NCBI RefSeq assembly: GCF_008271655.1
Contig: NZ_VKKX01000052.1
Span: forward strand, 62,001-126,000
DNA from: Gemmobacter caeruleus
GTDB taxonomy: Bacteria > Pseudomonadota > Alphaproteobacteria > Rhodobacterales > Rhodobacteraceae
Length of the DNA: 64,000 bases
Direction: 5' to 3'
The first letter of the stretch is position 1; each line of letters starts with the position of its first letter. A program made the translations under genes and the position numbers. Below the pieces are notes generated by a model. It was given only the letters and a program-made list of their open reading frames with translations, was not told where the DNA came from and made no database searches. Below, piece by piece: positions 25,022 through 35,207 of this stretch.

Positions 25022-26206
25022 ATGAGCAAGGACTGGAAAACCCGCACCACGCTGGTGCATGAAGGCAGCCGCCGCAGCCAGTATGGCGAGATGGCCGAGG
25101 CGATCTTTCTCACGCAGGGCTTTGTCTACCCGACCGCCGAATCCGCCGAGGCGCGGTTTCTCAAGACCGAGGGCGACGAGTTCATCTATGCCCGCTACGG
25201 CAACCCGACCACGCGGATGTTCGAGGAACGCATCGCCGCGCTGGAAGGCACGGAAGACGCCTTTGCCACCGCCTCGGGGATGGCTGCGGTCAATGGCGCG
25301 CTGACCTCGATGCTGCGGGCGGGCGATCATGTGGTTTCGGCGCGCGCGCTGTTCGGATCCTGCCTCTATATCCTGGAAGAGATCCTGACGCGCTATGGCG
25401 TGCAGGTGACCTTTGTCGAGGGCGCCGATCTGGACCAGTGGCGCGCCGCGATGCGCCCCGGCGTCACCAAGGCCGTGTTCTTTGAAAGCATGTCGAACCC
25501 GACGCTGGAACTGGTCGATATCAAATCGGTGTCGGAAATCGCCCATGCCGCCGGCGCGCTGGTGGTGGTGGACAACGTGTTTTCCACCCCGATCTTCAGC
25601 CGCGCCGTCGATCTGGGCGCCGATGTCATCGTCTATTCCACCACCAAGCATATCGACGGGCAGGGCCGCGCGCTTGGCGGGGTGATCTGCGGCACGACCG
25701 AATTCATCCGCAAGACGGTCGAGCCCTATATGAAACATACCGGCGGCTCCATGAGCCCCTTCACGAGCTGGATCATGCTGAACGGCATGGCGACGCTGGA
25801 CCTGCGCTGCCGCGCCATGGCCGACAGCGCGCTGAAGGTGGCGCAGGCATTGGAGGGCGACGCCCGGCTGGGTCGCGTGATCTATCCGGGTCTGACCAGC
25901 CACCCGCAGCACGATCTGGCCATGGCGCAGATGGGCTCGGGCGGGACGATGATCGCCTTCGAGGTGAAGGGCGGCAAGGAAGCTGCGTTCCGCGCGATCA
26001 ACGCGCTGGAAATCATCAAGATTTCCAACAATCTGGGCGACGCGAAATCCATTGCCACCCATCCCGCCACCACCACGCATCAACGCCTTCCCGAGGCGCA
26101 GAAGGCCGCGCTTGGCATCACGCCGGGGCTGATCCGGCTGTCGGTCGGGCTGGAGGATGCCGATGACCTGATCGCCGATCTGCGGCGCGGTCTGGATCTG
26201 GCCTGA
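25022..26206 (+). CDS. metZ: O-succinylhomoserine sulfhydrylase MetZ
   Basis: 394 residues from ATG 25022, GGAGG at 25012-25016. PLP-dependent enzyme that makes homocysteine from O-succinyl- (or O-acetyl-) homoserine and sulfide. The PLP lysine is in YSTTKHIDGQGRALGG (near residue 210). RYGNPTTRMFEERIAALEG, ASGMAAVNGALTSML and FFESMSNPTLELVDI are typical Cys/Met-metabolism enzymes of the MetZ branch. Controlled by the SAM-II riboswitch just upstream. Monocistronic: a strong bidirectional terminator follows 5 bp after the stop. Confidence 0.95.
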   Translation: MSKDWKTRTTLVHEGSRRSQYGEMAEAIFLTQGFVYPTAESAEARFLKTEGDEFIYARYGNPTTRMFEERIAALEGTEDAFATASGMAAVNGALTSMLRAGDHVVSARALFGSCLYILEEILTRYGVQVTFVEGADLDQWRAAMRPGVTKAVFFESMSNPTLELVDIKSVSEIAHAAGALVVVDNVFSTPIFSRAVDLGADVIVYSTTKHIDGQGRALGGVICGTTEFIRKTVEPYMKHTGGSMSPFTSWIMLNGMATLDLRCRAMADSALKVAQALEGDARLGRVIYPGLTSHPQHDLAMAQMGSGGTMIAFEVKGGKEAAFRAINALEIIKISNNLGDAKSIATHPATTTHQRLPEAQKAALGITPGLIRLSVGLEDADDLIADLRRGLDLA

Positions 26207-26211
26207 GACGG

Positions 26212-26250
26212 GCGCGGCCCCCGGGGCAATCCTCCCGGGGGCCGCGCGTT
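26212..26250. terminator. Bidirectional terminator between metZ and rhaI
   Basis: Fourteen-bp perfect stem (26212-26225 with 26234-26247; GCGCGGCCCCCGGG), eight-base loop, then GTTT. It lies between two converging stops. Confidence 0.85.
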
Positions 26251-27534
26251 TCACACGATGCCGCCGCCGGCGCCGCTGACAGGCGGACGCACCTGCGCCA
26301 CCCGCGCGCGGTAGCCGCTGGCGCGGAAGGCGGACACGGGGTCGATGGCCCCGCCCGCGCGCAGCCGCGCCATGGCGAGGATCGGCTCCACATCGGTGCG
26401 GAACCCGGCGCGCAGCGTGGCGGCCGCCATCAGCGCGTCATTGTCATCGCGATAGCCGGCAAGCGCCGCCCGGTCCACCAGACTGGCCTGCACATAGGCG
26501 CGCTGGATTTCCATCGCCGAAACCATCAGGCTTTCGATCGGGTCGGTCACGTTATGGCTCTGGTCGATCATGTGCGACAGGTTCAGGCCGGGCGTATCTT
26601 CCAGCTCCACCAACTCGTTCCAGACCAGGAACAGGCGGAACGGGTCGATCGTGCCGCTGTCCAGATCGTCATCGCCATATTTGCTGTCGTTGAAGTGAAA
26701 GCCGCCCAGCTTGCCCGCCCGCACCAGCCGCGCCACGATCATCTCGATATTCACATTCGGCGCGTGATGGCCCAGATCGACCAGACACATCGCCTGCGGG
26801 CCCAGTTCCTGCGCCGTCATCAGGCTGGTGCCCCAATCCTGCACCACGGTGGAATAGAAGGCCGGCTCATACATCTTGTGTTCGCTGAACAGCCGCCAAT
26901 CGGCCGGCAGCCCGGCATAGATCGCCTTCATGCTGTCGAGATAACGCTCGAACTGCGCGGAAAGGCTGGTCTGGCCGGGAAAGTTCGATCCGTCGCCGAT
27001 CCAGACCGTCAGCGCGGTCGAACCGAGGGCGCGGCCGATCTCGATACAGTCCAGGTTGTGTTCCACCGCCTGCGCCCGCGCGGCCGCGTCGGTATGGCTG
27101 AGCGAGCCGAATTTGTAGCTGCGCGCCTGATCGGGCTGGTCCTGAAAGGTGTTGGAATTCATGGCGTCAAAGCCAAGCCCGTGCTCCTCGGCCTTGGCCA
27201 GCAGATCGCCCGCCGGGGCCTTGTCCCAGGGGATATGCAGGCTGACCTTGGGCGTCGCGCGGGTCAGCGCCTGGATCACCCCGCAATCGTCGAGCTTGTC
27301 GAAGATATGGCGCGGCTCGCCCGCGCCGGGAAAGCGGGCAAAGCGCGTGCCGCCGGTGCCGGTGCCCCAGCTGGGCACCGCGACGCCAAAGCCCATGGCG
27401 CGGGCGGTCAGATCCTCGATCGCCACCCCGCGCCGGGCCAGCCGGGCGCCAAGCGCGTCATAATCGGCCCGCAGCGCGGCTTCCTGCGCGGCATTTTCCT
27501 GTTCGATCAGATGCTTGTCGATCATTCCTGTCAC
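26251..27534 (-). CDS. rhaI: L-rhamnose isomerase (RhaI type)
   Basis: 427 residues. It interconverts L-rhamnose and L-rhamnulose. Metal/substrate segments: TVWIGDGSNFPGQTSL, LFSEHKMYEPAFYSTV, MCLVDLGHHAPNVNIEM and GGFHFNDSKYGDDDLDSG, as in the Pseudomonas stutzeri-type enzyme and not E. coli RhaA. The GTG at 27534 overlaps the rhaD stop as GTGA; an ATG three codons in (27525) is the alternative. Second gene of the rhaD-rhaI operon. Confidence 0.94.
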   Translation of the reverse strand: MTGMIDKHLIEQENAAQEAALRADYDALGARLARRGVAIEDLTARAMGFGVAVPSWGTGTGGTRFARFPGAGEPRHIFDKLDDCGVIQALTRATPKVSLHIPWDKAPAGDLLAKAEEHGLGFDAMNSNTFQDQPDQARSYKFGSLSHTDAAARAQAVEHNLDCIEIGRALGSTALTVWIGDGSNFPGQTSLSAQFERYLDSMKAIYAGLPADWRLFSEHKMYEPAFYSTVVQDWGTSLMTAQELGPQAMCLVDLGHHAPNVNIEMIVARLVRAGKLGGFHFNDSKYGDDDLDSGTIDPFRLFLVWNELVELEDTPGLNLSHMIDQSHNVTDPIESLMVSAMEIQRAYVQASLVDRAALAGYRDDNDALMAAATLRAGFRTDVEPILAMARLRAGGAIDPVSAFRASGYRARVAQVRPPVSGAGGGIV

Positions 27535-29633
27535 CGCGTGAAGGCTTGGACATTACCCGCATCGACATTGAGGATGTTCCCCGTCGATTTGGCCGAAAGG
27601 TCGGAGGCAAAGAAATAGGCGCCTTCCGCGATATCCTCGGGCAGGACCGACCGCTTGAGCATGGAGCGCTGGCGATACATTTCCTCCAGCCCCTCCTTGT
27701 CCTTGCCATAGGTCGAGGCGCGCTGGTCCAGCCATTCGCCCGACCAGATCTTGCTGCCGCGCAGCACCGCGTCGGGGTTCACCACATTCACCCGAATGCC
27801 CGCTTCGGCCCCTTCCAGCGCAAGGCAGCGCGCCAGATGGATTTCGGCCGCCTTGGCGGTGCAATAGGCGCTGGCATTGGGGCTGGCCGCCAGCCCGTTC
27901 TTGGAGGCGACAAAGATCACCGACCCGCCGATCCCTTGCGCGCGCAGGCATTTGAACGCCTCGCGCGAGACGAGGAAATAGCCGGTGGACAGGATGTCCA
28001 TGTTCTTGTTCCACAGCGCGAGGCTGGTTTCCTCCACCGGGGCAGAGGAGGCGATGCCGGCATTGGAGACAAGGATATCCACGCCCCCGAAAGCCAGCGC
28101 CGTCTCGGCATAGGCGGCGATCACCTGGCCTTCATCGGTCACGTTCATCGCCACGCTGCGCACCATGTCGGCGCCAAAGACGCGGGCCATGCCGGCCGCC
28201 ACATCCGCCGCGGCCGGGCCGTCGATATCGGCCAGCACCACGCAGGCGCCTTCCTTCAGGAACCGCTCCGCCGTGGCCGAGCCGATGCCGCCCGCGCCCC
28301 CGGTCACCAGCGCCACCCGCCCGGCCAGGGCCTTGGGCTTGGGCATGCGTTGCAGCTTGGCTTCCTCCAGCAGCCAGTATTCGATGTCAAAGGCCTCTTG
28401 CTCCGGCAGGCCCTGATAGGTGGATACCGCGCTGGCGCCGCGCATCACGTTGATCGCATTGACATAGAATTCGCCCGAGATCCGCGCCGTGGGCTTGTCG
28501 AGCGCGAAGGTGATCATGCCGACCCCCGGCACCAGCCAGACCACCGCGTTCGGGTCACGCAGCGCGGGGCTGTCGGGGTGTTTGCAGCGGTCGTAATAGG
28601 CGGCGTAATCGGCGCGGTAATCGTCGGCGGCCTTGGCCAGCCCGGCGATGGTCGCGTCCAGATCCGGCGCGGCCGGGTCGAAATCCACCAACAGGGGGCG
28701 GATCTTGGTGCGCAGGAAATGGTCGGGGCAAGAGGTGCCCATCGGCGCCAGCGTGCCCAGCATGGCCGAGCCGAGGAATTCCAGCACGGCCGGGCTGTCA
28801 TCGAAATGACCGACCTTGTGCCGCTCTTGCGAGATCAGGCCGCGAATCACCGGCATCAGACGCGCCGCCACCGCACGGCGTTCGGCCGCGGGCAGGGTGG
28901 GGCGGGCCGGTCCGCCAAAGGCGGGCTTGCCTGCGGATTTCTCCTCCAGCCAGGTGGCGGCCTTGTTGATGATTTCCAGCGTGGTCAGGTAGCAATCCTT
29001 GGCGTCATCGGCCCAGGTGAACAGGCCATGGCTTTCCAGCACCGCGCCGCGCATCTGCGGGTTTTCGGTCGCCAGCTTTTCCAGCCACAGGCCCAGTTCG
29101 TAACCGGGTTTCTTCCAGGGCAGCCAGCCGATCTCGTCGCCGAAAATCTCTGCCGTCAGTTGTTTGGAGTTGACCGAAGCCGCAATCGCGATGATCGAAT
29201 CCGAGTGAACGTGATCGACATGTTTGCGCGGCACATAGGCGTGCAGCGGCGTGTCGATCGAGGCGGCGCGCGGGTTCAGGTTGAAGGTGCAATGCGGCAG
29301 ATAGCCCACCATCTCGTCTTCATGGGCGACGCCGCGATAGAGGCCCTTCAGGGCGTGCAGCTTGTCCATGTAGAGCGTGGAAAACCCGTCCATCTTCATG
29401 GATCCGATATCGCCGCCCGAGCCCTTGACCCACAGAACCTCGGCCATTTCGCCGGTGAGCGGGTCTTTTTCCTGCACTTTGGCGCTGGTATTGCCGCCGC
29501 CGTAATTCGTCACGCGCTTGTCGGACCCCAGCAGGTTCGAGCGGTAGAGCAGCTTTTCCGATTCGCTCATCGACGCGGCCTTCGCGTCATCCCACAGGTT
29601 TTGCAGCCGGCTGGCGGCGGGGCTGGTCGTCAT
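27531..29633 (-). CDS. rhaD: Bifunctional rhamnulose-1-phosphate aldolase / L-lactaldehyde dehydrogenase
   Basis: 700 residues. Residues 1-410 are a class II zinc aldolase domain (VTNYGGGNTSAKV, VKGSGGDIGSMKMDGF, zinc ligands in HVDHVHSDSII and ESHGLFTW). Residues 430-700 are a short-chain dehydrogenase (VALVTGGAGGIGSATA, ILVSNAGIAS, SAYCTAKAAEIHLA for the YxxxK site). It splits rhamnulose-1-P into DHAP and L-lactaldehyde and oxidises the latter. This fusion is standard for alphaproteobacterial rha loci. ATG at 29633. Transcribed divergently from rhaR across 185 bp of AT-rich operators. Confidence 0.95.
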   Translation of the reverse strand: MTTSPAASRLQNLWDDAKAASMSESEKLLYRSNLLGSDKRVTNYGGGNTSAKVQEKDPLTGEMAEVLWVKGSGGDIGSMKMDGFSTLYMDKLHALKGLYRGVAHEDEMVGYLPHCTFNLNPRAASIDTPLHAYVPRKHVDHVHSDSIIAIAASVNSKQLTAEIFGDEIGWLPWKKPGYELGLWLEKLATENPQMRGAVLESHGLFTWADDAKDCYLTTLEIINKAATWLEEKSAGKPAFGGPARPTLPAAERRAVAARLMPVIRGLISQERHKVGHFDDSPAVLEFLGSAMLGTLAPMGTSCPDHFLRTKIRPLLVDFDPAAPDLDATIAGLAKAADDYRADYAAYYDRCKHPDSPALRDPNAVVWLVPGVGMITFALDKPTARISGEFYVNAINVMRGASAVSTYQGLPEQEAFDIEYWLLEEAKLQRMPKPKALAGRVALVTGGAGGIGSATAERFLKEGACVVLADIDGPAAADVAAGMARVFGADMVRSVAMNVTDEGQVIAAYAETALAFGGVDILVSNAGIASSAPVEETSLALWNKNMDILSTGYFLVSREAFKCLRAQGIGGSVIFVASKNGLAASPNASAYCTAKAAEIHLARCLALEGAEAGIRVNVVNPDAVLRGSKIWSGEWLDQRASTYGKDKEGLEEMYRQRSMLKRSVLPEDIAEGAYFFASDLSAKSTGNILNVDAGNVQAFTR

Positions 29634-29702
29634 GCTGTCCTCCTCTGCGCGTGCCCGGATGCCGCGCCTCCTTGTCGGAAATCATGCGCGGATGCGACCG
29701 AA

Positions 29703-29776
29703 TGTCAATCAATTTCGATCACGATCAATCATTATGCAGGTGCAGAATGACATTCTGCGATTGAAAATGATTGACA
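29703..29776. promoter_or_regulatory. Operator array between rhaD and rhaR
   Basis: TGTCAATCAATTTCGATC at 29703-29720 recurs inverted at 29759-29776 (16 of 18 positions). Between them lies a perfect palindrome GCAGAATG-A-CATTCTGC (29742-29758). The region is much richer in A and T than its neighbours. These are probable binding sites for the DeoR-type repressor encoded next to them; the assignment is by position. Confidence 0.65.
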
Positions 29777-29818
29777 TTGATCGAATCCAATGGAAATCTC
29801 GCTGCAAGGGAGGACGAG

Positions 29819-30622
29819 ATGCACGAAAGCGAACGCCACAGGATCATTCTGTCTGCGGTGCAGGAACGGCCCGTCGTGACGGTGCCCGATCTGTGCCAGC
29901 TGACCGGCGCGTCAGAGGCGACGATCCGGCGCGACATCGCGCAACTCCATGTCCAGAAAAAGCTGCGCCGGGTGCGGGGCGGGGCCGAGGCCATCGCGCC
30001 GCCCAGCTTTGTCGGCATCAATGCCCGGCCCTTTGCGCTGAATGAAACCATCCACGCCGCCGAAAAGCGCGCCATTGCCCGGGCGGCGGTGGATCTGTGC
30101 GACGATGGCGATGCGATCATCATCAATGGCGGCACCACCACCTTTCAGATGGTGCATCCGCTGACGGCCAAGCGGCTTCAGGTCTTTACCAACAGCTTTC
30201 CGATCGCGGAACACCTGCTGAAACATTCGCGCAATACCGTGCTGCTGCCGGCGGGGGCGATCTATCGCGAACAGAACATCATCCTGTCCCCCTTTGACGA
30301 GGATGGCAGCCGGCATTTCTATGCCCGGCGCATGTTCATGGGTTGTCGCGGCCTTGGCCCGCTGGGGTTGATGGAAGGCGACCCGCTGCTGGTGCAGGCC
30401 GAACAGAAACTGATCGGGCAGGCGGATGAGCTGGTGGTGCTGGCCGACAGTTCCAAGTTCAACCAGCGCTCCAGCCTGCTTCTGTGCCCGCTGGCCCGCA
30501 TCCATACGGTCATCACCGATGACCGCATCGAAGACCGCGCCGCCGCCATGCTGGAGGCCGCCGAAGTGCGGCTGATCGTGGCCGAGGCGCAGGCCGAAAA
30601 GACCCGCGCCCGATCTGACTGA
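29819..30622 (+). CDS. rhaR: DeoR family regulator of rhamnose genes
   Basis: 267 residues from ATG 29819 with AAGGGAGGACGAG in front. An upstream ATG at 29771 lies within the operator region and is unlikely. The N-terminal DeoR winged helix shows TVPDLCQLTGASEATIRRDI. The C-terminal DeoRC sugar-phosphate domain has IIINGGTTTFQMV and VLADSSKFNQRSSL. First gene of the plus-strand rha operon. The expected effector is a rhamnose phosphate intermediate. Confidence 0.92.
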   Translation: MHESERHRIILSAVQERPVVTVPDLCQLTGASEATIRRDIAQLHVQKKLRRVRGGAEAIAPPSFVGINARPFALNETIHAAEKRAIARAAVDLCDDGDAIIINGGTTTFQMVHPLTAKRLQVFTNSFPIAEHLLKHSRNTVLLPAGAIYREQNIILSPFDEDGSRHFYARRMFMGCRGLGPLGLMEGDPLLVQAEQKLIGQADELVVLADSSKFNQRSSLLLCPLARIHTVITDDRIEDRAAAMLEAAEVRLIVAEAQAEKTRARSD

Positions 30623-30674
30623 GGCGCGGCCGGACTTCCCCGCAGAGGAACGGGGTGAACGCTCAGGGAGGAAC

Positions 30675-31670
30675 ATGATGAGCATTCTGAAAAAGGCACT
30701 GACCACGGCGGCGCTCGCCTCCGTGCTGCTGGCGGGCGCGGCCCAGGCCGAAACCACGCGCGTCGCGCTGGTGGTCAAGGCGCTTGGCATCGGCTTTTTC
30801 GAGGCGGCCAACAAGGGCGCCGAGGAAGCCGCCAAGGAACTGGGCGATGTGGAGATCATCTATACCGGCCCGACCGACACCACCGCCGAGGGCCAGATCG
30901 AGGTGATCAACAGCCTGATCGCGCAAAAGGTCGATGCCATCGCCGTGTCGGCCAATGACACCGACGCGCTTGTGCCCACGCTGAAAAAGGCGATGGAACG
31001 CGGCATCACCGTGATCTCGTGGGATTCGGGCGTGGCCAAGGATGGCCGGCTGATGCACCTGAACCCGTCCTCCAGCGCGCTGATCGGCAACACGATCATC
31101 AAGCTGGCCGCCGATCACCTGCCCGAGGGCGGCGAGGTCGCGGTGCTGTCGGCCACCACCACCTCCACGAACCAGAACACCTGGATCGAGGAAATGAACA
31201 AGGTGATGGGCAATTATCCCGGCATCACCGTGGTCGGCACCGTCTATGGCGACGATCTGGCCGACAAATCCTACCGCGAGGCGCAGGGTCTGATGCAGAC
31301 CTACCCGAACCTCAAGGCCATCATCGCGCCGACCAGTGTCGGCATCGTGGCCGCGGCGCAGGCGGTGACGGATGCGGGCAAGATCGGCCAGATCAATGTG
31401 ACCGGCCTGGGCCTGCCGTCGGAAATGGCGGGGCATGTGAAATCGGGCGCGTCGCAATCCTTTGCGATCTGGAACCCGATCGACCTGGGCTATTCGGCCA
31501 CGATGATCGCCTATCACCTGGCGAAGGGCGACGCCAAGGCCGAGCCGGGCGCCGCGATCCCGATGGGCCGCATGGGCAGCGTGACGCTGGACGACAATAC
31601 CGAAGGCGCCATGGCCGACCCCTTCACCTATGACGCCTCGAATATCGACCAGTTCTCGTCGATCTTCTGA
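30675..31670 (+). CDS. rhaS: Rhamnose ABC transporter substrate-binding protein
   Basis: 331 residues. Signal peptide ILKKALTTAALASVLLAGAAQA followed by mature ETTRVALVVK. It belongs to the periplasmic-binding family 1 sugar group (VDAIAVSANDTDALVPTLK, GITVISWDSGV, NQNTWIEEMNKVMG). GGGAGGAAC precedes ATG 30675; a second ATG follows directly at 30678. Named RhaS as in Rhizobium leguminosarum, not the AraC activator of E. coli. High SD strength fits the need for excess binding protein. Confidence 0.94.
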   Translation: MMSILKKALTTAALASVLLAGAAQAETTRVALVVKALGIGFFEAANKGAEEAAKELGDVEIIYTGPTDTTAEGQIEVINSLIAQKVDAIAVSANDTDALVPTLKKAMERGITVISWDSGVAKDGRLMHLNPSSSALIGNTIIKLAADHLPEGGEVAVLSATTTSTNQNTWIEEMNKVMGNYPGITVVGTVYGDDLADKSYREAQGLMQTYPNLKAIIAPTSVGIVAAAQAVTDAGKIGQINVTGLGLPSEMAGHVKSGASQSFAIWNPIDLGYSATMIAYHLAKGDAKAEPGAAIPMGRMGSVTLDDNTEGAMADPFTYDASNIDQFSSIF

Positions 31671-31747
31671 TCCGGGTGCGGCCCGGCGGCATACCGCTGC
31701 CGGGCCGGCCTGACCCTTTTGCAAAACGCCCCATCAGGGAAACGCCC

Positions 31748-33250
31748 ATGCAACCCGTCCTGTCGCTTCGCGGCATTTCCAAGAGCTTTCCGGGGGTGCG
31801 CGCGCTGGATGGCGTGCAGCTTGACCTCCATCCCGGCCAGGTCACCGCGCTGATCGGTGAAAATGGCGCCGGGAAATCGACCATCGTCAAGATCCTGACC
31901 GGCATCTACCAGCCCGATGAGGGCACGATTGCGGTGGATGGCCAGCCGATGACCTTCCCGACCGCGCAGGCCGCGGGGGTGGCGGGCGTGACGGCGATCC
32001 ATCAGGAAACCGTGCTGTTCGATGAACTGACCGTGGCCGAAAACATCTTCATCGGTCATGCCCCGCGCGGGCGTTTCGGCCTGATCGACCGCGCCGCCAT
32101 GGTTGACGGCGCGCGGCGCCTGCTGGCGGGGATCGGTGCCGATCTGGACCCCAAGGCGCGGCTGCGCGATCTGGGCATCGCCTCGCGCCATCTGGTTGCC
32201 ATCGCGCGGGCGCTGTCGATCGACGCAAGGGTGGTCATCATGGACGAGCCGACCGCCGCGCTGAGCCACAAGGAAATTCACGAACTCTATGACCTGGTCG
32301 AGACGCTGAAACGGCAGGGCAAGGCGATCCTGTTCATCAGCCACAAGTTCGACGAGATATTCCGCATCGCCGACCGCTATACCGTGTTCCGCGACGGCCA
32401 GTTTGTCGCGGAAGGTCAAATGGCCGAGGTGACCGAGGCCGCGCTGGTGCAGATGATGGTCGGCCGCGCGGTGGACCAGATCTACCCCAAGCGCCCGGCC
32501 GAGATCGGCCCGCCGGTGCTGACCGTGGCGGGCTACAGCCACCCGACCGAATTCGAGGATATCGGATTTACCCTGCACCGGGGCGAGATCCTGGGCTTTT
32601 ACGGCCTGGTCGGCGCCGGCCGGTCCGAGGTGATGCAGGCGCTGTTCGGCATCACGCGCCCCTCCAAGGGGGCCTGCCGGGTGGATAACGAGGTGCGGGT
32701 GATCCGCTCCACCGCCGAGGCGGTCGCGGCCGGCATCGTCTATGTCCCCGAGGATCGCGGCCGGCAAGGCGCGGTCAAGGGGCTGCCGATCTTTCAGAAC
32801 GTGACCCTGCCGTCGCTGTCGCGCACCAGCCGCGCCGGTTTTCTGCGGCTGGCCGAGGAATTCGCGCTGGCGCGCGACTATACGCAGCGGCTCGATCTCA
32901 GGGCGGCCAGCCTCGATCAGGATGTGGGGCTGCTGTCGGGGGGCAATCAGCAAAAGGTGGTCATCGCCAAATGGCTGGCCACGCGCCCCCGCATCATCAT
33001 CCTGGACGAGCCGACCAAGGGGATCGACATCGGATCCAAGGCCGCCGTGCATGACTTCATGTCGGAACTGGCGGCGCAGGGGCTGGCCGTCATCATGGTC
33101 AGTTCGGAAATCCCCGAGGTGCTGGGCATGTCGGACCGGGTGATCGTGATGCGGGCGGGGCGGATCGCGGCGGAATTTTCCGGCGCGGCGATGACACCGG
33201 AAAATCTGGTGCGCGCCGCTGTCGGCATCGGGGAAGGGGAGGCGGCATGA
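31748..33250 (+). CDS. rhaT: Rhamnose ABC transporter ATP-binding protein
   Basis: 500 residues with two fused nucleotide-binding domains, as in sugar (CUT2) importers. First domain: Walker A GENGAGKST, Walker B VVIMDEPTAALS. Second: degenerate Walker A GLVGAGRSE, signature LLSGGNQQK, Walker B IIILDEPTKGID. Start is ATG 31748 (MQPVLSLRGISK) after CAGGGAAACGCCC. It overlaps rhaP by four bases. Confidence 0.94.
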   Translation: MQPVLSLRGISKSFPGVRALDGVQLDLHPGQVTALIGENGAGKSTIVKILTGIYQPDEGTIAVDGQPMTFPTAQAAGVAGVTAIHQETVLFDELTVAENIFIGHAPRGRFGLIDRAAMVDGARRLLAGIGADLDPKARLRDLGIASRHLVAIARALSIDARVVIMDEPTAALSHKEIHELYDLVETLKRQGKAILFISHKFDEIFRIADRYTVFRDGQFVAEGQMAEVTEAALVQMMVGRAVDQIYPKRPAEIGPPVLTVAGYSHPTEFEDIGFTLHRGEILGFYGLVGAGRSEVMQALFGITRPSKGACRVDNEVRVIRSTAEAVAAGIVYVPEDRGRQGAVKGLPIFQNVTLPSLSRTSRAGFLRLAEEFALARDYTQRLDLRAASLDQDVGLLSGGNQQKVVIAKWLATRPRIIILDEPTKGIDIGSKAAVHDFMSELAAQGLAVIMVSSEIPEVLGMSDRVIVMRAGRIAAEFSGAAMTPENLVRAAVGIGEGEAA

Positions 33251-34221
33251 ACGCCCTGCTGAAATCGCGCGAGGCGATCCTTGCGCTGGCCATTCTGATC
33301 CTGCTCGCGGTGATTGCCAGCCGCTTTCCCGGTTTCGTGCGGCCGGGGAACCTCGCGAATGTGCTGACCGATACCGCGCCGCTGATCATTCTGGCGCTTG
33401 GCCAGATGGCGGTGATCGTGACCAAATGCATCGACCTGTCGGTCGCGGCCAATCTGGCGCTGTGCGGCATGATTTCGGCCATGCTGAACGGGGCCGGGGT
33501 GCCGCTGCCACTGATCCTGCTGGCGGTGATCGCGCTTGGCGCGGCCCTGGGCGCGGTGAACGGGCTTCTGGTGTGGAAGCTGTCGATCCCGTCGATCGTG
33601 GTGACGCTGGGCACGATGACCATCTATCGCGGCATCATCTTTCTGCTGACAGACGGCAAATGGATCAACGCGCATCAGATGAGCGAAGGGTTCAAGGCCT
33701 TTCCGCGCGCGGTGTTTCTGGGCCTGCCGGTGATGACCTGGATCGCGCTGGCCATCGTGGCGGCCTTTGCGCTGATCGTCAGCCGCACGCCGCTGGGCCG
33801 GGCGCTGTTTGCCGTGGGCGGCAATCCGCATGCGGCGGTCTATGCCGGCATCTCGGTCGGGGGGACGCAGGCGGCGGCCTTTGTCATCTCGGGCGCGCTG
33901 GCGGGGCTGACCGGCTATCTGTGGGTGGCGCGCTATGCGGTCGCCTATGTCGATATCGCCGGCGGGTTCGAGCTTGATGTCGTGGCGGCCTGCGTGATCG
34001 GCGGCGTGGCCATCGCGGGCGGCGCGGGCTCGGTCGCGGGGGCGGTGATGGGGGCGCTGTTTCTGGGCATCGTCAAGAACGCCCTTCCCGTCATCGGCAT
34101 CTCGCCCTTCTGGCAGATGGCGATTTCCGGGTCCGCGATCCTGATCGCCATTGCCTTCAACGCACGCGGGCAGGGGCCGGCGGGGCGGATCATCCTGACC
34201 AAGGCGGAGCATCGCGCATGA
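33247..34221 (+). CDS. rhaP: Rhamnose ABC transporter permease 1
   Basis: 324 residues, about ten helices, CUT2 permease family ([20 protein letters not shown]; the EAA-like loop near [14 protein letters not shown]). ATGA overlaps with rhaT before it and rhaQ behind it indicate translational coupling. With RhaQ it forms the membrane channel. Confidence 0.93.
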   Translation: MNALLKSREAILALAILILLAVIASRFPGFVRPGNLANVLTDTAPLIILALGQMAVIVTKCIDLSVAANLALCGMISAMLNGAGVPLPLILLAVIALGAALGAVNGLLVWKLSIPSIVVTLGTMTIYRGIIFLLTDGKWINAHQMSEGFKAFPRAVFLGLPVMTWIALAIVAAFALIVSRTPLGRALFAVGGNPHAAVYAGISVGGTQAAAFVISGALAGLTGYLWVARYAVAYVDIAGGFELDVVAACVIGGVAIAGGAGSVAGAVMGALFLGIVKNALPVIGISPFWQMAISGSAILIAIAFNARGQGPAGRIILTKAEHRA

Positions 34222-35207
34222 CCACCTCACCGACCCTTCGCCAGATCCCCGACCGCCTGCAATCGCCGCTGGCGCGCGCCCTGAAAAGCTGGGAGGCGCT
34301 GCTTCTGGCCGTGGCGGTGGCGATCTTTGTCGCCAATGCGCTGGCCTCGCCCTGGTTTCTCGACCCGTGGAACCTGTCGGATGCCAGCTTCAACTTCACC
34401 GAAAAGGCGCTGATCGCCTTTGCCATGGCCATGCTGATCATCGCGGGCGAGATCGACCTTTCGGTCGCCTCGATCATCGCGCTGGCCTCCACCGTGATGG
34501 GGGCGGCCATGGTGGCGGGGGCGCCGGTCTGGCTGCTGGTGGTGCTGGGCCTGGGCACGGGGCTGGCCTGCGGCGCGGTGAACGGGGTGCTGGTTGCGGG
34601 GTTCGGCCTGCCCTCGATCGTGGTGACGATCGGCACGATGAGCCTGTTTCGCGGCATCGCCTATATCGTCCTGGGCGATGGCGCCTATACCGGCTATCCG
34701 TCGGGGTTCGGCTGGTTCGGGCAGGGCTATGTCTGGTGGGTGTTCAGCGTGGAACTGGTGCTGTTCGCGGTGATGGCGGTGGTCTTTGGCGTGCTGCTGC
34801 ATCGCACCAGCTTTGGCCGCATGGTCTTTGCCATTGGCAACAACGCCACCGCCGCGCGGTTTTCCGGCATCCGGGTGGATCGGGTCCGCTTCATCCTGTT
34901 CCTGCTGACCGGCGTGATGAGCGGCCTTGCCGCGGTCTGCCTGACCTCGCGCCTCGGCTCCACCCGCCCCTCCATCGCGACTGGGTTCGAACTGGAGGTG
35001 GTGACCATGGTCGTGCTGGGCGGGATCAATATCCTGGGCGGATCGGGGTCGATCCCCGGGGTGGTGATCGCGGCGCTGGTCATGGGGCTGGTGACCTTTG
35101 GCCTTGGCCTTCTGAACGTGCCGGGGATCGTGATGTCGATCATCGTGGGCGCGCTGCTGATCGGGGTGATCGCGCTGCCCCGGCTTTGGGCCATGTGGAG
35201 GCGGTGA
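34218..35207 (+). CDS. rhaQ: Rhamnose ABC transporter permease 2
   Basis: 329 residues, CUT2 permease similar to RhaP ([53 protein letters not shown]). ATG at 34218 overlaps the rhaP stop. Its own TGA overlaps the rhaM start as TGATG. Confidence 0.93.
   Translation: MTTSPTLRQIPDRLQSPLARALKSWEALLLAVAVAIFVANALASPWFLDPWNLSDASFNFTEKALIAFAMAMLIIAGEIDLSVASIIALASTVMGAAMVAGAPVWLLVVLGLGTGLACGAVNGVLVAGFGLPSIVVTIGTMSLFRGIAYIVLGDGAYTGYPSGFGWFGQGYVWWVFSVELVLFAVMAVVFGVLLHRTSFGRMVFAIGNNATAARFSGIRVDRVRFILFLLTGVMSGLAAVCLTSRLGSTRPSIATGFELEVVTMVVLGGINILGGSGSIPGVVIAALVMGLVTFGLGLLNVPGIVMSIIVGALLIGVIALPRLWAMWRR

Noticed and set aside
27546-29750. 734-codon plus-strand frame opposite rhaD
   Set aside because: rhaD has full aldolase and SDR motifs on the minus strand; the plus frame has none.
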